Below, one piece after another: positions 31,431 through 45,536 of a DNA stretch of 64,000 bases. This DNA is from Marchantia polymorpha subsp. ruderalis (taxonomy: Eukaryota; Streptophyta; Marchantiopsida; Marchantiales; Marchantiaceae): the NCBI GenBank assembly GCA_037833965.1, contig AP031358.1, forward strand, positions 11,354,001 through 11,418,000, in the 5' to 3' direction. The notes under the pieces were generated by a model, which was given only the letters and a program-made list of their open reading frames with translations, ran no database searches and was not told the origin of the DNA. Within the stretch, counting starts at the first letter, position 1, and each line of letters opens with the position of its first letter. The position numbers and the translations under genes are program-made.

Positions 31431-32451
31431 TCATGTATTGGTTTGGTTTTGAATCCTTTGGATGTTTTTCAGAAACTTCCAAACCAAAGGATTCATATAT
31501 AAAGGCACTACGAGATCAATACAGATCAGTGCTCTGCTAAGAGTATTCCAAGTTGCACACTGGTCAACCATCATCAAACATCAAGTTGAGTAACTCTCTC
31601 CATATCGCCATTGAACATCCGAAATAGTGCTGGAGAGAATTGTTAACCTTGGATCACACCATGGTGCTAAGTCTCATGTGATTCACAAACATGTGTTCAA
31701 AACACTTGGAAACTGCTACAGTCATGTCGTTGGAATTTTTTTTGGAACTAAATTCAAAGCCTAGGTGAAATGCATTATGCAACAAATTTATCGTTTGCCT
31801 TTAACTTTAGATTGCTCTCAGGAAACTTTGAAGCAAAGGATGTGATCCACGGTATCAAAATTGGGGTGCAATTATACTTGAGAAGAGGCTGACATCTCAT
31901 GGTATTGAACTCAAGTGCTGAGTTTACTTTACTCTTTAGAAGACCTCGATACAATAGCTGAACACCATGATGGTTCTAAATTCACATTCAGCGAGGTTGT
32001 TTTGAAATTGTTTCTTTTTACATCACGTCTTATCTTGTCGAATGAAGTTCTTGGAAACGAACACATTGTACACTCAAAGGTCGTCCACCCACCACTAAGG
32101 GTCCACTGGTTGCGAGCATCGTACCAAAAGAACCTGATCTAATTTGATCTCTCGCCATCACCTGGCATGTCCTCTGTCTAGGTTTCTATATTCCTCATCC
32201 ATAAGCACCATGCTGCTCATTTGAGCTATAGCTTAATCTGAGCGAGATGTTTTTCACTGACCTGAGGGAATCCTTTTGTCAGGTCTGCTTCCTTCGACTT
32301 CGGAATATTCTAACACTTGAAAATATTGACATGCATCGATTTGTGGAATTCCATGAAGATCTTCGATGAACCCAAAGATGAAGCATACGGCGTCATGTCC
32401 TTCACGAGCAAAGTCGCAGATCGTGAAGAGTGTTCGGGAGCCGTTTGAGAA
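31431..32451. other. Downstream flank of the lipoxygenase gene; no recognised gene
   Basis: Short frames only. An inverted pair of tttggttttgaatcctttgg and aaaccaaaggattca near 31440-31495 is the only local structure seen. The part next to 32452 would hold the lipoxygenase 3' UTR. Confidence 0.4.
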
Positions 32452-33562
32452 TCAGATGGAGGTGCTGTAAGGAACACCTTTGCCGGTCAAGCCGGAGGAG
32501 GAAGTCGGGAAGAGCAGAGTGTAGGGCACGAGCGACGGGCCCAGCCGGTTTCGCAAGTCGCGGCTGCTGTTCCTCTCGTTGATCTTGCTCTCCAAGTTGT
32601 CCATGGCCGCAGTGAACTCTGCGAAGGCCGCCTTCAGCCGGTCATCGGAGGTCCAGTCGGCGGAGTTCCGGTGGCCAACGTACTCTTCGTCGATGGCGTG
32701 AGTGGCTAGGAGCTCGATGGTCGCCATGACGATGGTGGCAGCCAGTTCGGAGGTGGAGGACGAGAGAATGTACTTCTCGGGGTCGGCGATGAGCTGCAGA
32801 TACTCCGGAGACCCGACCTCGGGAATGAACTTGCGAGTCATGGGTGGCTTGTTCGGCATGAAGCCCGCATAAGCATATTGGCCGAAGTTCACTGCAGCGT
32901 GGTGAGGTCCCGCCATCCAGCAAATGGTGGTGACGATTTGCACCAAGCTCTTGCAAGAGTCGAGCTTCGGCCACCACGACGCAGATTTCACATCTCCGTA
33001 TCCGACATTCACTAGCTCGTTCCACCAACTTTGCAACTCCGTATCTGCAACGACTGCCGCGTCCGAATCGTCGTATACGATGCTCACGTACTTGGCAACC
33101 CAAGCCTTGATTCCATCCCACAGCTCCAGCCCATCCTTGGCAAATGGGTAGTCGTCCACCACAAGTTTCACTCCCCCTGGGTAAGTGTCATCTGCTGGCT
33201 CTGCCATTCCTCTGCAAGGGAACGAACAAATGTATCGATGAGAAGTCTCTTCGTTTCTCGATCCTATTGTATCCTAGACAACATGCCGCTTCCCTCTCCA
33301 GGGTTGTCGCTTTGATCCGTGCCACTCTGGGACTACAACGAGGCATCCGATATAATTGCCTCTGAAACTTATGTAGATAATTCCAACCTTCACATTAGTC
33401 ATTTCATGGAGGATTCTCGTCGAACACTTGAGCACTTGAGATTGAGTTTGTTAGAAGCACTACCGTAGCTATCTACCAGATGTTGAGCATATACAGAACC
33501 ATGGAAATCAAGACGATGGAAGCTCAGAAAAACTAACTCTCTCAACTATAAACTTAACCATA

Positions 33563-33599
<37 letters not shown>

Positions 33600-36500
33600 C
33601 GGGTTACACGAAAAAGAGTACATGAAAGCATACCGTGCTATCAAGTCCTGAGGAAGGGCTTGTTCGTCAAACCGCCAATAGGCGCCAAAAACTACTGCGC
33701 TCATCTCCATGGAGTACCGCTGAGGAGTGAATGTCGCTTCAATAATTCCGTTGGCATTGATGAGAGCCTGTCGAGCAATTGCATTGATATTCATCGTATT
33801 TTTGAAGGTCGGTAGAAGGAGATTGAAGATTGGATGCATATGACTTAGCTGTCTGTTGCTCGCTATTATAACAGGCTCCATGGCAGCGTGACTCCTCAAC
33901 CTGGGCAAAAAAACAATTGAAGAGATCTCAGTCCTACTACGTCAACATCTCAAAGATCTTGTTTCAAGCGACAAGAATAAACCTCTGAAATGAGAAACTG
34001 CTCAAGTATACCCTCAGCGGACATGGACTATTGCAGTATCGTTCTCAAGTGCAGGATGATTTCAAGACAGGTCCAACACCAACTCGTTGTCAAACAACTC
34101 TTGTACACAAGAAACTGGGTTCTCTTGAGTTTTCTGGAATTTGTGCAAGCGTGATTACAAGTTAAAAATGATAGATTCTGAACAGCTGCACTTCTACAGC
34201 AAAGAGCATCACGTTGTAGTTTGAGCTTGGATATTGTCTTTATATTTGCATGCTTGCTCTGTGACGAGACTCGTTGGGACCACGACCACAAAGGTACAGA
34301 AGAAAATCTAGATACATCAAAAATACTAAAAACGTTGCACTGCAAGTCTTACCAGTGTGTGACTAGCTCATGGTATCCAAAGTCGATGGCATTGAAATGG
34401 AGCTTGGCCATCTCCCATAGGTAGTCTCTCTGTGTGGCTGAAGCTGGAGGAGGAGTGAAAACTCTTCTGATAGAAGTGTTTCCACCTTTAGGCGGAGGTA
34501 AGCTCAGCTCAATTGCAACTGGCTTCATGGTGCCTTCGTTGGTGTGGAAGAATATAACGCGTGGAGCATATCCCCTGCCTCCATCTTTCACTGAATTTAT
34601 CTTGGTCATGTAAGGCATGAATATATCATGATAATCGATGGTAAATAGCCTCTTGTCTTCCAAAGCCTGCACACAAATATCACATGAAGACCGTGGACAA
34701 ATGTCAGCACTAGACGTCATTGAGAGAGATATCACATGACTGTTTCGTTTTGGAACTTAGAAACTGGAAAGCTAGAAGATCTATTTCAGAAGTCTTTCAC
34801 CGTATATACATACATATATTGGAACTGAACTGCATCATTAAAGGGATATGTGACCTGTTGGTACAATGAACGACACTCGACTTGTACTACACTTGAAGTC
34901 GACATGTGGGAGGGTTTAATACAAGATTGTGAATATAAATTACACCTATCGCTGGACTTGACTGACTGGGAGGCCACTGAAACTCAAGGTTTGACAGAAG
35001 CATATCGACCACTTATTTACCTTGGCAACCGTTAGGCCTTGCAGGTTTGCGAGAATGTGTTTCTCTTGCAATGAACTCCCCGATCCATATACGCTCGGGT
35101 CCAAACTGCTTTTCGGTGGATAGTCCTGGGCGAAATTGCACGATTTCTAATTCGTTAGGCCCTACATACTCAGGTATAGACTCTCGTTCCTCCAGTCTCT
35201 AAGTTGTTTGATTTAATTGCAGCAGAAGTTCAAACCACTTGCAGACTGGAGGAAGGAAGAACTGAATCGTATAAACAAACCCAGGGCGTCAAAGTTCATA
35301 GCTAAGTATTTCAATCGATGTATATTGATATAGACGGTTGTGAATAAAAGATTCAGAAAAGTCTACTTCAAAAGACAGAAAAGACTATTTCAAGGAGTGA
35401 AGATTAATGCTGCTCAATGTGGCAAATTCATTTAGCTGAGTCCTTTTCTGCACTGACCTTGAGCAATTTTATGACACATGGATTCAGTCCAGACAAACTT
35501 TGACGTCCGAACTCCTCGTCCAATAACCATGCGTTTTCATCAGCTGTGGAAAACAGAGTGTTGAAATAGTTTTTACGACTCCGACCATATCTTGTAAACC
35601 ATTACGCGCAATTGTAACCCTGACTGACAAATGTTTTTTGCAAAACTTGTATTTGGAATCCGTTTCGACACCTGCAGATTCTGTTTCGACAAAAATGATT
35701 CAAAATTAAAGCACTGCAGTCAGAAGCCTGAAGTAGTAGGATTGAGGTCTAGGCTTACTGGATATGAGTTGAGGAAGTGGGAAATTGATGACACTCTTCG
35801 AGCTGCCATCAGCATCAAAAATAGTGTCGAGAAGAACGTAGGGATTTTCTTGCGGCTTCTTGCTGTTTTTCTTCACGTCACCTTTTTGGTCCCCCATATG
35901 GCCTTCGAGGTCTATACCCTTGTCGTAGATAGATATGATATCTTTCATGGAGTCAAATTCGTTGGGTGTGCCATCGAAGTAGCTAGTCAGAGCAGGAACA
36001 ATGAAATGTGCAACACTCTTTACACCTCCAGCCAAAAAGCCCGAATTTTTTACGCGGTTGAACCTCTCGTCTCTCGGCACATAAACCAGGGATGTACCCT
36101 GTTCAATCGACTCCTCTGACTTTGGGTCTGCATATGGAAAGAAGGTCAGCTTTATAACCATTAACAAAATATTTAGACTCACATTGAATTCAAGTCCACA
36201 GGCAGAATCTCTTTTACGATCAGTGAAACAACTCTGCCAAAATATGGTCAACGATCGCGACGCTCTGATGTGTCTGTCTCCTCATAATTTGGTGAGTGAT
36301 CTAATCTGGTCATCAACTTGACAGCTCCGTTGATCGATTGTTAGATTAGATAGCAGTACTGACCGGCTTGTGTCTTGGGACGACCAGTTCTGCATCGCCG
36401 AGGATAAGCAAGATTCTTTCCACCCAAAACTGGGCGAACGTTGTTTGTGCTAGACAGGTCATTATAGACGTCATAGTCGTAAATTCTTTCTGCTTCCTTC

Positions 36501-38142
36501 CTCTCTCCCTTTCCATCTCCCCGCAGATTTTTCAGCTCCAGATCTCTTAGTGCCCTGAGACCAGGTGGCGTTTGGTCTGGACGGTACACCTATCACCATC
36601 ATTACAAACGATACATATTACAGCATTCGTCCAACAGTATTGACGAGTGCAACATTTAATTCAATAGCATATAATCTCCCTCTATACCCACTGCGGTAGA
36701 ATTGAACATTAAATAGAAGTTTGTCGAGTTCAGATTCATAGATACTGATTATGAGACATTGCCCGTCTGTCTAGTTAGAAGTATATGAGAAACCTTCTGA
36801 GAGAAGATCGATGATTCAGCGGGAATACATATTCAGCTCAAATGACTGTGATTATTACGTAGGTGGGATCGAACAATCTACTCACCTTGTTGCTAAAGAA
36901 GACACGATCGTTGGTATAGTTGGATGTACTGTAAATCCAAGAGTTGCAAGGAAATGCAATAGTTCTCTTGTCAGGGAGCTCTAGTGTGAGAGAAACGAGG
37001 AAGAACTCGTTCCTATGGTTGTTTCGCACAAAGAATGCACCAGGCTCTCCAAAATCTTTTGGCAGTGTGAACTTTATCCTGTATAGAAAGTCCTCTGCGG
37101 CCAATATCGTGTCTCCAACGTCCTCTTGTGTAGCCCAGTTTGTGATGCTGCTCTTGTTGCTAACTTTTGGGCCATTTGACTCTGTCACATTTTCATTGAA
37201 CACATGATCATCTTCATTCAATGTCAAAATCACCTAAATAAAAAATTAGTACTTCTATTCGATTGCAAGGAAAGAATCGTTAAGCTCGGTTTCTGAGCCT
37301 TGTGCATGTAAATCCTTAATCTCGAGTCTGCCCAAATCAGGGGTGGCTTAAGAGCGAGTGCCATGTTCGGCTTTGGATGAGAACCTGATATGTCATGGAT
37401 CAAGATTCTCCCGTAAATATTTAAAACTTTCAACAGGGAAATCAATTTCGGCGTGTTGCTCAGACCGATCTTGAAGTCGAGAAGACCAGTTGCTCATATG
37501 TATGACACTGAACAGTCGTCCTTTCAGACTTGGATGTTCATTGCGGAGGATCAGCTGAGTGAAAACAATCGCATTTATGTGCATGCAGCCATGGGCAGGG
37601 AGTTCCACGCTCTCAGAGAGGATTTGAGCAAAATAGAGATGTAGAGCGAAAAACTTACTGGGATCCAGATCTACGCTGACGAGCTGGAAGTCGACCTTGT
37701 AACCCAAGAGGTCAAGGGTGTTGTCCACAAGGCTGGAAGCTGTATCTGATAAGTCGATTACGTACTTTTTGGTCAGCACAATCGTGCCTTTGACCTCTAT
37801 GTCAGAGCTAGTACTCAAATTTCCACTTCCTGCACAACGAATGAACCCGCAACCCAAAGGTCGTTGTCCATCAGATGCCCCTGTCTGCTTAATCATTCTC
37901 AATATTTTTGGTCCGTTTCCTGCAAAGCTGAAAGAAGACGAGAAGTTGCCACCCAGTCGCAACTTTTGGTTGAAAACTTGATTAACTAGATGTACTCGTC
38001 GACTCCGGAGCTTTGCAACCTTCCCACAGTCGCCAGCGCCAGCAGCCCTGCACCTCTGTGAACATGCTATCGAGCTCAAAGCTCCACCTGCAGGAATGGC
38101 AAGTCCTGTGGCTTGCAATCCCAAATTTGTACATCCTTGCAT
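32452..38142 (-). CDS. LOX: Lipoxygenase, plastid-type, nine exons
   Basis: Linoleate/linolenate lipoxygenase: adds O2 to polyunsaturated fatty acids to make hydroperoxides, the first step to oxylipins. Exons (minus strand): 38142-37659, 37181-36886, 36589-36364, 36127-35759, 35543-35458, 35125-35021, 34666-34353, 33900-33634, 33211-32452. All junctions are GT-AG and phases agree, giving about 968 aa. Residues 1-80 are rich in Ser, Ala and Arg and look like a transit peptide. A PLAT domain follows ([30 protein letters not shown]), then the catalytic domain: [24 protein letters not shown]. Iron ligands are kept: both His of [12 protein letters not shown], His and Asn of HAAVNFGQY, and the C-terminal Ile of YSTSI. 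This suggests a working chloroplast enzyme. Position specificity cannot be read from the sequence. The length, slightly over 900 aa, fits plant type-2 lipoxygenases. Confidence 0.95.
33565..33594. repeat. (TA)n microsatellite in the last lipoxygenase intron
   Basis: About 15 uninterrupted TA units between the exons ending at 33634 and starting at 33211. It is probably variable in length between individuals. Confidence 0.9.
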
Positions 38143-41100
38143 CCTCTCAGTAGCCAATACTCAGCACTTGTTCTTGAACTTACTGCCAACGATATCGTGC
38201 ACGCTTCCTAAAGCTACGAAGATTTTACAGAGCCAATTGCTCCCAACTACACGAAATATAACATCTCTTTACAAAACGCATATCAATTCATGTTCCTTCT
38301 CAGTGAGCAGTATGGTCAGAAGTCTCGAGATCCTGTACAGCCTGCCCGGTCGGTCAAAAACTTGCCTGTTTAGGCCTCCTTAAGTAACATGGGCATTCGA
38401 ATTTGTTCAACTTAATTGATCGAGATGCACGGCATGAGCTCCGCGAGTGTCTGCTTGGCTTCTATAGATCTTGACGACATTTACGCATAGATATCCAATT
38501 TACAAACTCGTAGCTACCGATCCACTGGAAGACTGGGCTACACAGGAGCTAATCTGTTGCTGCACTGTGTCAATAGTTCCAGACGAGACTCACAAGAAGA
38601 AGCATTCCAAGTCACTGTAACTTCTCAGCAGCAGGAGTCTTCCAGCTAGAGCTTGTTTCTTTTCATCTAGATCTGGTCCCCAGGACAAGTAAGTCGTTGG
38701 GCCCACAAGATCTCTACTTCCGCATACGTACGCATGACATCTAGATGTACCTAGATCTCGGATGAGCGCACTCAGTCCGGTCATTCGAATAAGACGGGTG
38801 TAATTCGAATCATGCACTCAAATGCTTCACGACCTTCGAGTTGCATGTTCTAGAACATTATGTTAAGAGTGCATTCAACTTGCTGCATTGCTATCGACTC
38901 AGCGAAGTATTGACGATACAGTCCATGAGCATAACGGACTACAACTGCTTGAGCTAGCAGAGAATCAGGCTGACCCTTCCGGACAGAGAACTTGCCACAG
39001 GTCTGAACACGTTGAAAAGTTCACACTCGGTTGGATTGGGCTGTTGCAGTTGTGGTCAGCAAGGTCTCGCTTGCCGTCGTCAGATCCTTTTAGCTCCAAA
39101 GCGCCTAAAGTTTCCAGGTTCACCTGACTTGCAGAAAAATCCAACGCTTTGCACCAAGTCAATGTCCAATTATATGTACGCACATTACTTTCACTTCCGA
39201 GAGCGGCAAAAACTCCAGTTGTCAAGGCTTCTGTTGACACCCACTGTTACGCATGCGTTCTGCTCCTTAGGACAAAGCTAGCGAGCTTGCGTGACCATGA
39301 TTTACATATATATACATCTGTCTGTTTAATAAATTGACACGAAGGAATCTGATCGACTGCTCGGTCTAGTGCTCAAAGTCGTCGGAAGACTAAAATACAA
39401 GAAATCTTGACAATGTTCTGGTCTCCAAATGCAGACAACTTGATGACGAGCTGAGACTGGGAACAAATGGATCCACGAGAGAAAAGATTCACTCTTGTGA
39501 CGATGAATAAAAATGCCTCTTCAATGTAAGAGACGGTGACGAGGGCAATAATGTACCCCTGCATCCTCATGTTGGATGCATATTTTGTCTCGCGATAGTT
39601 TCAGATTCTACTGACATTGTCTAACTGAGTTGCAATTTTCTGTACAAAACAAAGTTAGATTCTGCTTACATTGTGATTGGGAAGCTTGGGATCGGAAGCT
39701 ATTTTACGTTGTGTTGCCCTTTTCATACTCGAGCTAGAGTAGAATTTGTGGATTGCTTCCTGATTTTTTTCTGGTTTTGATCTGCACTGCAATGAGAATC
39801 AGTAGTGCAGATGTGAAAAATTTACAGCACGAGGGTGTTTGTTTCTTTAGAGTTCTGTAATTTTAACATATAACCCGGAAGGGTTTCTGGTGGACCTTAA
39901 AACATTTCATTCACCTTCTTGCAAAGTAATTCGCACGAAGATGAATCGCAGCATCCTAGAGACGCTTTACGAACCGTGCTTCCTTTGCAGCACCTGTAGT
40001 TTCGGCTCAACACGCGAACTTGCTGATGTTCACACATTACTGTCTCATTCCCTGCATTGTCAACGTTGGTACCAAAATCCATGTTACAACATAATTGCCA
40101 GGCTCTCAGACACGTAAAGCAAGCAAACCATCACCGACCAATGGTACTACATTAATTTCCTGCTCCATTCCATCAGTCTGCAGCAGCCAAATCGCATGAA
40201 TCGAGAGACCCAATTCTTCATGTCTCTCGATTCATGAGATGCGGTAGAGAGAGAGAATCTTTTATCTTGTAACACAACGATTCTGTGGTCACGAATGAAG
40301 GGAAGCCAACCACGACATCAATAAATGGCGAAAGCTGCGAAACCCAGAACAAGGCTCTGTCTTCTTGATATCCGTTCATGGTTATTGTGTGGCCTGATCT
40401 TAAATGCGACGACCACTACCACCACCCAGGCCACCGGTGGACTTGAAAGCTGCAATCTTGCTGAGGGTGAATGTTCCAAGGTTTGACACAACACATAAAC
40501 CTCGGACAATATAAGACGCTACTGAGGAATAAGCCATCTTAAATTTGAACATTTCTCGTCTTATATAGCTGGAACGAAAATTTCAACTCTCTTTGGGCTT
40601 CCATCAGTCTTCCATTGACATTTGTAGTCATTTCTTGGAACCACGAGGAACTTTCGAACCTCGTCGAATGTCCGATTCTATTGATGGAGGACATCTGACG
40701 TGCACAAGTCAATTTCGGCAACTTTGACAATCTTATAGATGTATGTACAGCGTCAGGTGAGGTCCACGAACGCTAACGAGCGTGGATCAGCTAAACAGAT
40801 GGATCAATACCATGCATGCGCCATGCAGATTCGAATCAGAGCTTCAGTACATAGCACACTAACGAGCTCATAGTATGTTGCTACGAAACCTATTTCCTCG
40901 CTACTCTGCCGAATATTCTTGCTCTGATCAATCGGCGATTTTCGGGTAAGCCCACGAGGAACACTGATGCCCAGTTCTGCCTTTTACGCTCGCCTTTTTA
41001 AGAGTGACGCGTTTCAAGTTTGAAAGGTGGAAAAGGTGAGGAGACCACACAAGATCCGATCAAGATTTTGACCGATGAGGGTCGCTCTTATGGCATGTTA

Positions 41101-42380
41101 TCCATTTGTTTCATTCGTTCTTCAAGGTTATTCACCGACCTCATACCTGGAGCAACGAAATCTCAGCTAAAGCCCACCATTCCATGGCTAGACCCGGGTG
41201 CGATTTGTTGATTCCTAGATATGTGGTGGTGTCTGAACTTCTGTTTCTCACAGCATATCAGTGGCCATGTCTAGCCACTGACATGGCAGACCGCAATACA
41301 ATATCTAGACTTACTGATCCCTGAATTGTTATATTAGTGTATTTCAGGAACTGGTGCAACTTCGAGTCCTTCGTATTACGGATCGGTAGGAATTTAGTAT
41401 CCTTATTTCTTCACGGCCAAAGAAACGTGAATTTTAGGGAATCCAGGTCTATGCCAGACTTGCACTTCATATCGCTATGAATATTCATCTTCGACATAAC
41501 TATGTATAGGAAAGTTTCTGTAGATTCTTCACGTGCAGCGATATATGATGTTGTAGTAGAAGACGAGGTCTCTTGGAAGCCGAAGTCCTGGAGGGGTGGA
41601 GTACTTGTGAATCAAGCGCTAAAATCCCTCGTGCTTGGTGCACGTTGCAGCATTCACTACAATCATCACGTAAGCTACAAAATGCAAGGAGTAACGCAAG
41701 CTCGTAAATAAAGCGTTAATTTTTCAAGAATGGGACAGACTTGTGTGAAAACAACTTCTTGACACACTTGGTGTAGCAAAAGATTGATAGGGAACCACAA
41801 TCCTTGTGGAGTGCATTGTGGACAAACGTCACCAGATTCTGTCAATTTTGTTATTCGATATGCCAAGCCTCTGGGATCGTCCTCCCATGTTCGAAAGTCT
41901 GTCAAGAAACTATACTTTGTACCTGATTTGCTTGTAGAGTAAGTGCATGGAGAGCGTATATAAACTGAAGTGTGGACAATCTGCATGGGCGCCTACAACG
42001 CCGATAAAAGATAAAAAATTAATTGCGAATATAATACAGAAACACGTTCTTCACAGTGATTCTTCACAGTGGCACACGTGAAGCTAAGAAGGTTGACTGC
42101 TGAATGTGGTCAAAGACAGATTGTCATGAATATAATTTGATCAATTGTATGTAATGCTCATTAACTTGCTTTATTCCTTTGTATTAATGGTTGTTTTGTT
42201 GAAAAAGTGAAAATGTATTCTTTGTCCGATGTCCTTACGTTACTAGGAGAGCTTCAAAGGATTTATCACTTCACGGCGGAACTCCAATATGCCACGTCAA
42301 ATACAAACGTTTCTTGCAAAGAACCACCGAACATAGTTCCAACAGTCAACTATGTTAGGGTGTCACCTCATCAAAGTTAA
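38143..42380. other. Upstream region of the lipoxygenase gene; no further gene recognised
   Basis: About 4 kb of mixed composition with no frame over about 100 codons and no domain signature. It should contain the lipoxygenase promoter and 5' UTR, but no convincing TATA box could be tied to a start. It holds one strong hairpin at 40195-40236. Confidence 0.4.
40195..40236. repeat. Perfect 15-bp inverted repeat with 12-base loop
   Basis: Arms catgaatcgagagac (40195-40209) and gtctctcgattcatg (40222-40236) are fully complementary. It could be a remnant of a small inverted-repeat transposon or a hairpin RNA; nothing around it decides. Confidence 0.75.
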
Positions 42381-44247
42381 TCCACGGAACATATGACATA
42401 TTTTACTCAAAAATCTAATATATTTCATAAATTTGGTTTCATTTCTATAGTTACAGTCAATCTCCAATCTATTTTTAATTTTTCTTTTAAAGTAAAAGTT
42501 CTATCACATCATCTAGAATATCTTGAACATCAAACATCACATAATCCAATTTATCAATCTTGTAGAATATGTTAAATTTTGCAAGTACCTTTTTGGAATA
42601 TTTACTTTGATTTCACAATAGTTATTCATACATTGATTTTTTTTGGAATTATGCTAAAAATACTACTTAATTTACCTGAAGCTTACACTTCAGATTCAAA
42701 ATTTGAGAAAGTTTTAAGTTTCTCAACATCAGACACTTCTTTACTTGTACTAAACATATTTTTCATATAAAATATTTAATTCATATATCATTAAAATCAA
42801 AAGCTTTGAAAATCGAAATTTTCATGTATACACAACAATCAAATAAAAATGAATCAATCTTTGTGATTACATGAAATTATTGAATGATCTACCTAGAATT
42901 TTGTATTAATGTATACAAAAAAAAATTATGTTGCAATTATTATCTATTTTATATGTTTTTTTACATACAATTTGTTTTCTATCCAGGTTTTGCCATAAAA
43001 AATTCCATTTTTTTATTTCAATATAAATTAGATAAAAAATATCTCAAATATATTTTAAAAAAGACTTTGTAGTATATTTAGCAACTTAAAAACAGATATA
43101 ATTATAAATTAAAACTTTTCATGTGTGAATTGTTTGACCATAATATCGATGTTATAAATCATGTTTCTTTCATAGATGAGACTAATCTTAAATTTGAAGA
43201 AGTCAATCATTGGCTTGCAGGTGTTGAATCTTTGAAAACTTGACTACATCTCAAATCTTATTGTTTGTGTCAAATGATTATTTTTTATTTTTTTTTTTTT
43301 ATGTTATCTCACTGAATTAAACAAAGTTTTATTCTCAGAATATGAGGATTTTTCAATAAAAAAAGTTTCAAAGCCATAATATCATCATACTTATGGAGTA
43401 GTAATTGATGTTCAAGTAGAACTGAATCATATTATTTATCCACATCTGTTGAAGCACAATTAGATTTTATAACATGTATATTCTAGTGATCTTGCTCTAT
43501 CATTATAAGGTAATGTGTTTAGAGATTTGACTACCTCCTTTTGTACTTATATTTTCTCAACTTGAGAAAATTGCTACATTTTAGAAGTTTTTTTGTGATT
43601 CATTTTGAAAATATTAATTATTATTTTTCATTTATTATTTAAAAAATATTTATTTGTAAGTATAAAGAGTCTAAACTTTTCAATCCTTTTTTCATTCCCG
43701 TATTCATTGAAATTTATTTTTTTGACAATATCCATAGTTGTTTGATTGCAAATGTTGTAGATTTCTTCAGTTACTTAACTATGCTTATTCCAATCGAAAC
43801 TAGATTTGGTTAGTTATGATCATGCATATTTATTTGATTTATACTTGGAAAAATATAAGTAAAAAAATCTGAAATTTATGGATAACATCACTAGTTTTTC
43901 TTTCATTAAGAATCAGAAGTTAGATCTTTAATATAAAAACTTTAACGACAAATCATTAATTAGCTTAACCAACTAAAACATTTGGTTGATTGAATTAAGT
44001 CTTACATTTTAATAAATATATGAATGAAAGAATTGGATTTTCATAAGTTTAAAGGATTTGACATATCGTCAATCCAATATAGGAACAAAGCAGCTTGATT
44101 TGTTATCTGTCAACAATTGAAAAAACAGTTACTTCATGGAGCTATTATTATTTACCAAGAATTGATATTTCCAAGGATATTCCACAAAAAAATGCAAACC
44201 ATCGATTGACAAAAAAATATGGTATTTTTTTCAAAAATATATTCATG

Positions 44248-44286
<39 letters not shown>

Positions 44287-45536
44287 CTTAAAATTCTGCT
44301 ACTTTGAAATTATAATGATCATTCTATTATGGTAGTATAGTGATAAATAATTCAACTAAAATTAAATTTTTTGAATTATATCCAAAAATCTTATCCTTGA
44401 CTCATATCATTGCATGTGTGATTTTTATTATTTATATAATTATTTTGTAGAATATTCTAGAAATAAGTGTTTGTAAAAAAATGATAGTAGAATTTGTCCA
44501 TGGCCAAAACATGATAAAATTAAACATGTACACAGATAAAATGATTCTATTTAATTTAGCTGTTCATCTTGCATAGGATATTTATATCAATATTTTATTT
44601 AATAGCACAATGTATGATAAAACTTTTCAAATAAACAATTTGAATCAATGCATCAAATTTAAAAGATTCTTTTGTCAATCTTAATCAACTTAACATTGCT
44701 ATCATAAATTATATATGTGACTAAGTCTTATTTGATATGAACGTGTTGTATGCGTACTATCTATTATTTCATTTGATTACTTGATTGCAGAGATAATGCA
44801 TATGATTTTGATTATCAATGATTTTAATAATAGATATAATCAAACAAATAGTCTCCGTTATCATTCATGTTCGTTACATTTTCATAATCTAAAGCTGATT
44901 AAGCATTTCTGAAAAGTGAAACTTCAACTAATAAATACAACTTTAAGTTTAAAAACATAGCCAATTTTGGATATTTTATTTTGAAAAATGTTACAGTTAG
45001 CTCCAACATAGATTGATACGGATTTGAAATTATATCCAAACATTCACTTTTCATTATCTTAATGCATCTTATTTTTATAACACAAATTAAAAAACTTGTC
45101 TCCCAAAAGTCACAAGATGTGAATTTGTTATCAAAAAAATTGAAATTCTTGATATAAAAATCATTAAAATACTGCAAAGTATACTTCTTTCATATACTTT
45201 AGAGAGTTTAAATGTAAAGTAAATTCAAATCATATAAACTATCAAATTTAATTGAAAGATGATCAATTAAAATTTTAAATATTTGGCACAATACTTAACA
45301 TAATGCGTACTTTCAAATAAAAATAATTTTTTTTTCTAGATTGATTATATAAAAATTTTATAATTTGTTAATATACATATGGCATCCCAGAATTTTTCTA
45401 GCCAACAAGTCACATTCAACTCTTACACAATTATTGAATATTTTTACAACTTGCACATCAAATATTTTTGCAGGTTTTTATTATAGTCAATTTGTAATGA
45501 ATCACAATTTATTATAACACTTGTACTAACATATCT
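42381..45536. other. AT-rich island, left part: decayed sequence without recognisable genes
   Basis: Composition drops sharply to very high A+T. No frame carries a domain signature that I can name. It has a (AT)n run at 44251-44280. Given what lies further right, this is probably decayed mobile DNA past recognition. Confidence 0.5.
44251..44280. repeat. (AT)n microsatellite
   Basis: Fifteen AT units inside the AT-rich island. Confidence 0.9.

Noticed and set aside
32642-33121. 159-codon minus-strand frame overlapping the last lipoxygenase exon
   Set aside because: Arg/His-rich alternative frame of a GC-rich exon; the lipoxygenase frame has the family motifs.
35021-35170. Alternative open frame ([12 protein letters not shown]) across lipoxygenase exon 6
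   Set aside because: The other frame gives [14 protein letters not shown], the expected lipoxygenase sequence, with correct splice sites and phase.
38965-39240. 91-codon minus-strand frame upstream of the lipoxygenase
   Set aside because: Looks orderly but has no recognisable domain, splice partners or composition signal.
42393-43072. Runs of Phe/Ile/Leu-rich short frames in the AT-rich island
   Set aside because: Hydrophobic frames are expected from AT-rich DNA; not taken as membrane proteins.
44251-44280. (AT)n as a possible origin or matrix attachment site
   Set aside because: A simple dinucleotide run within decayed DNA; nothing else supports a function.
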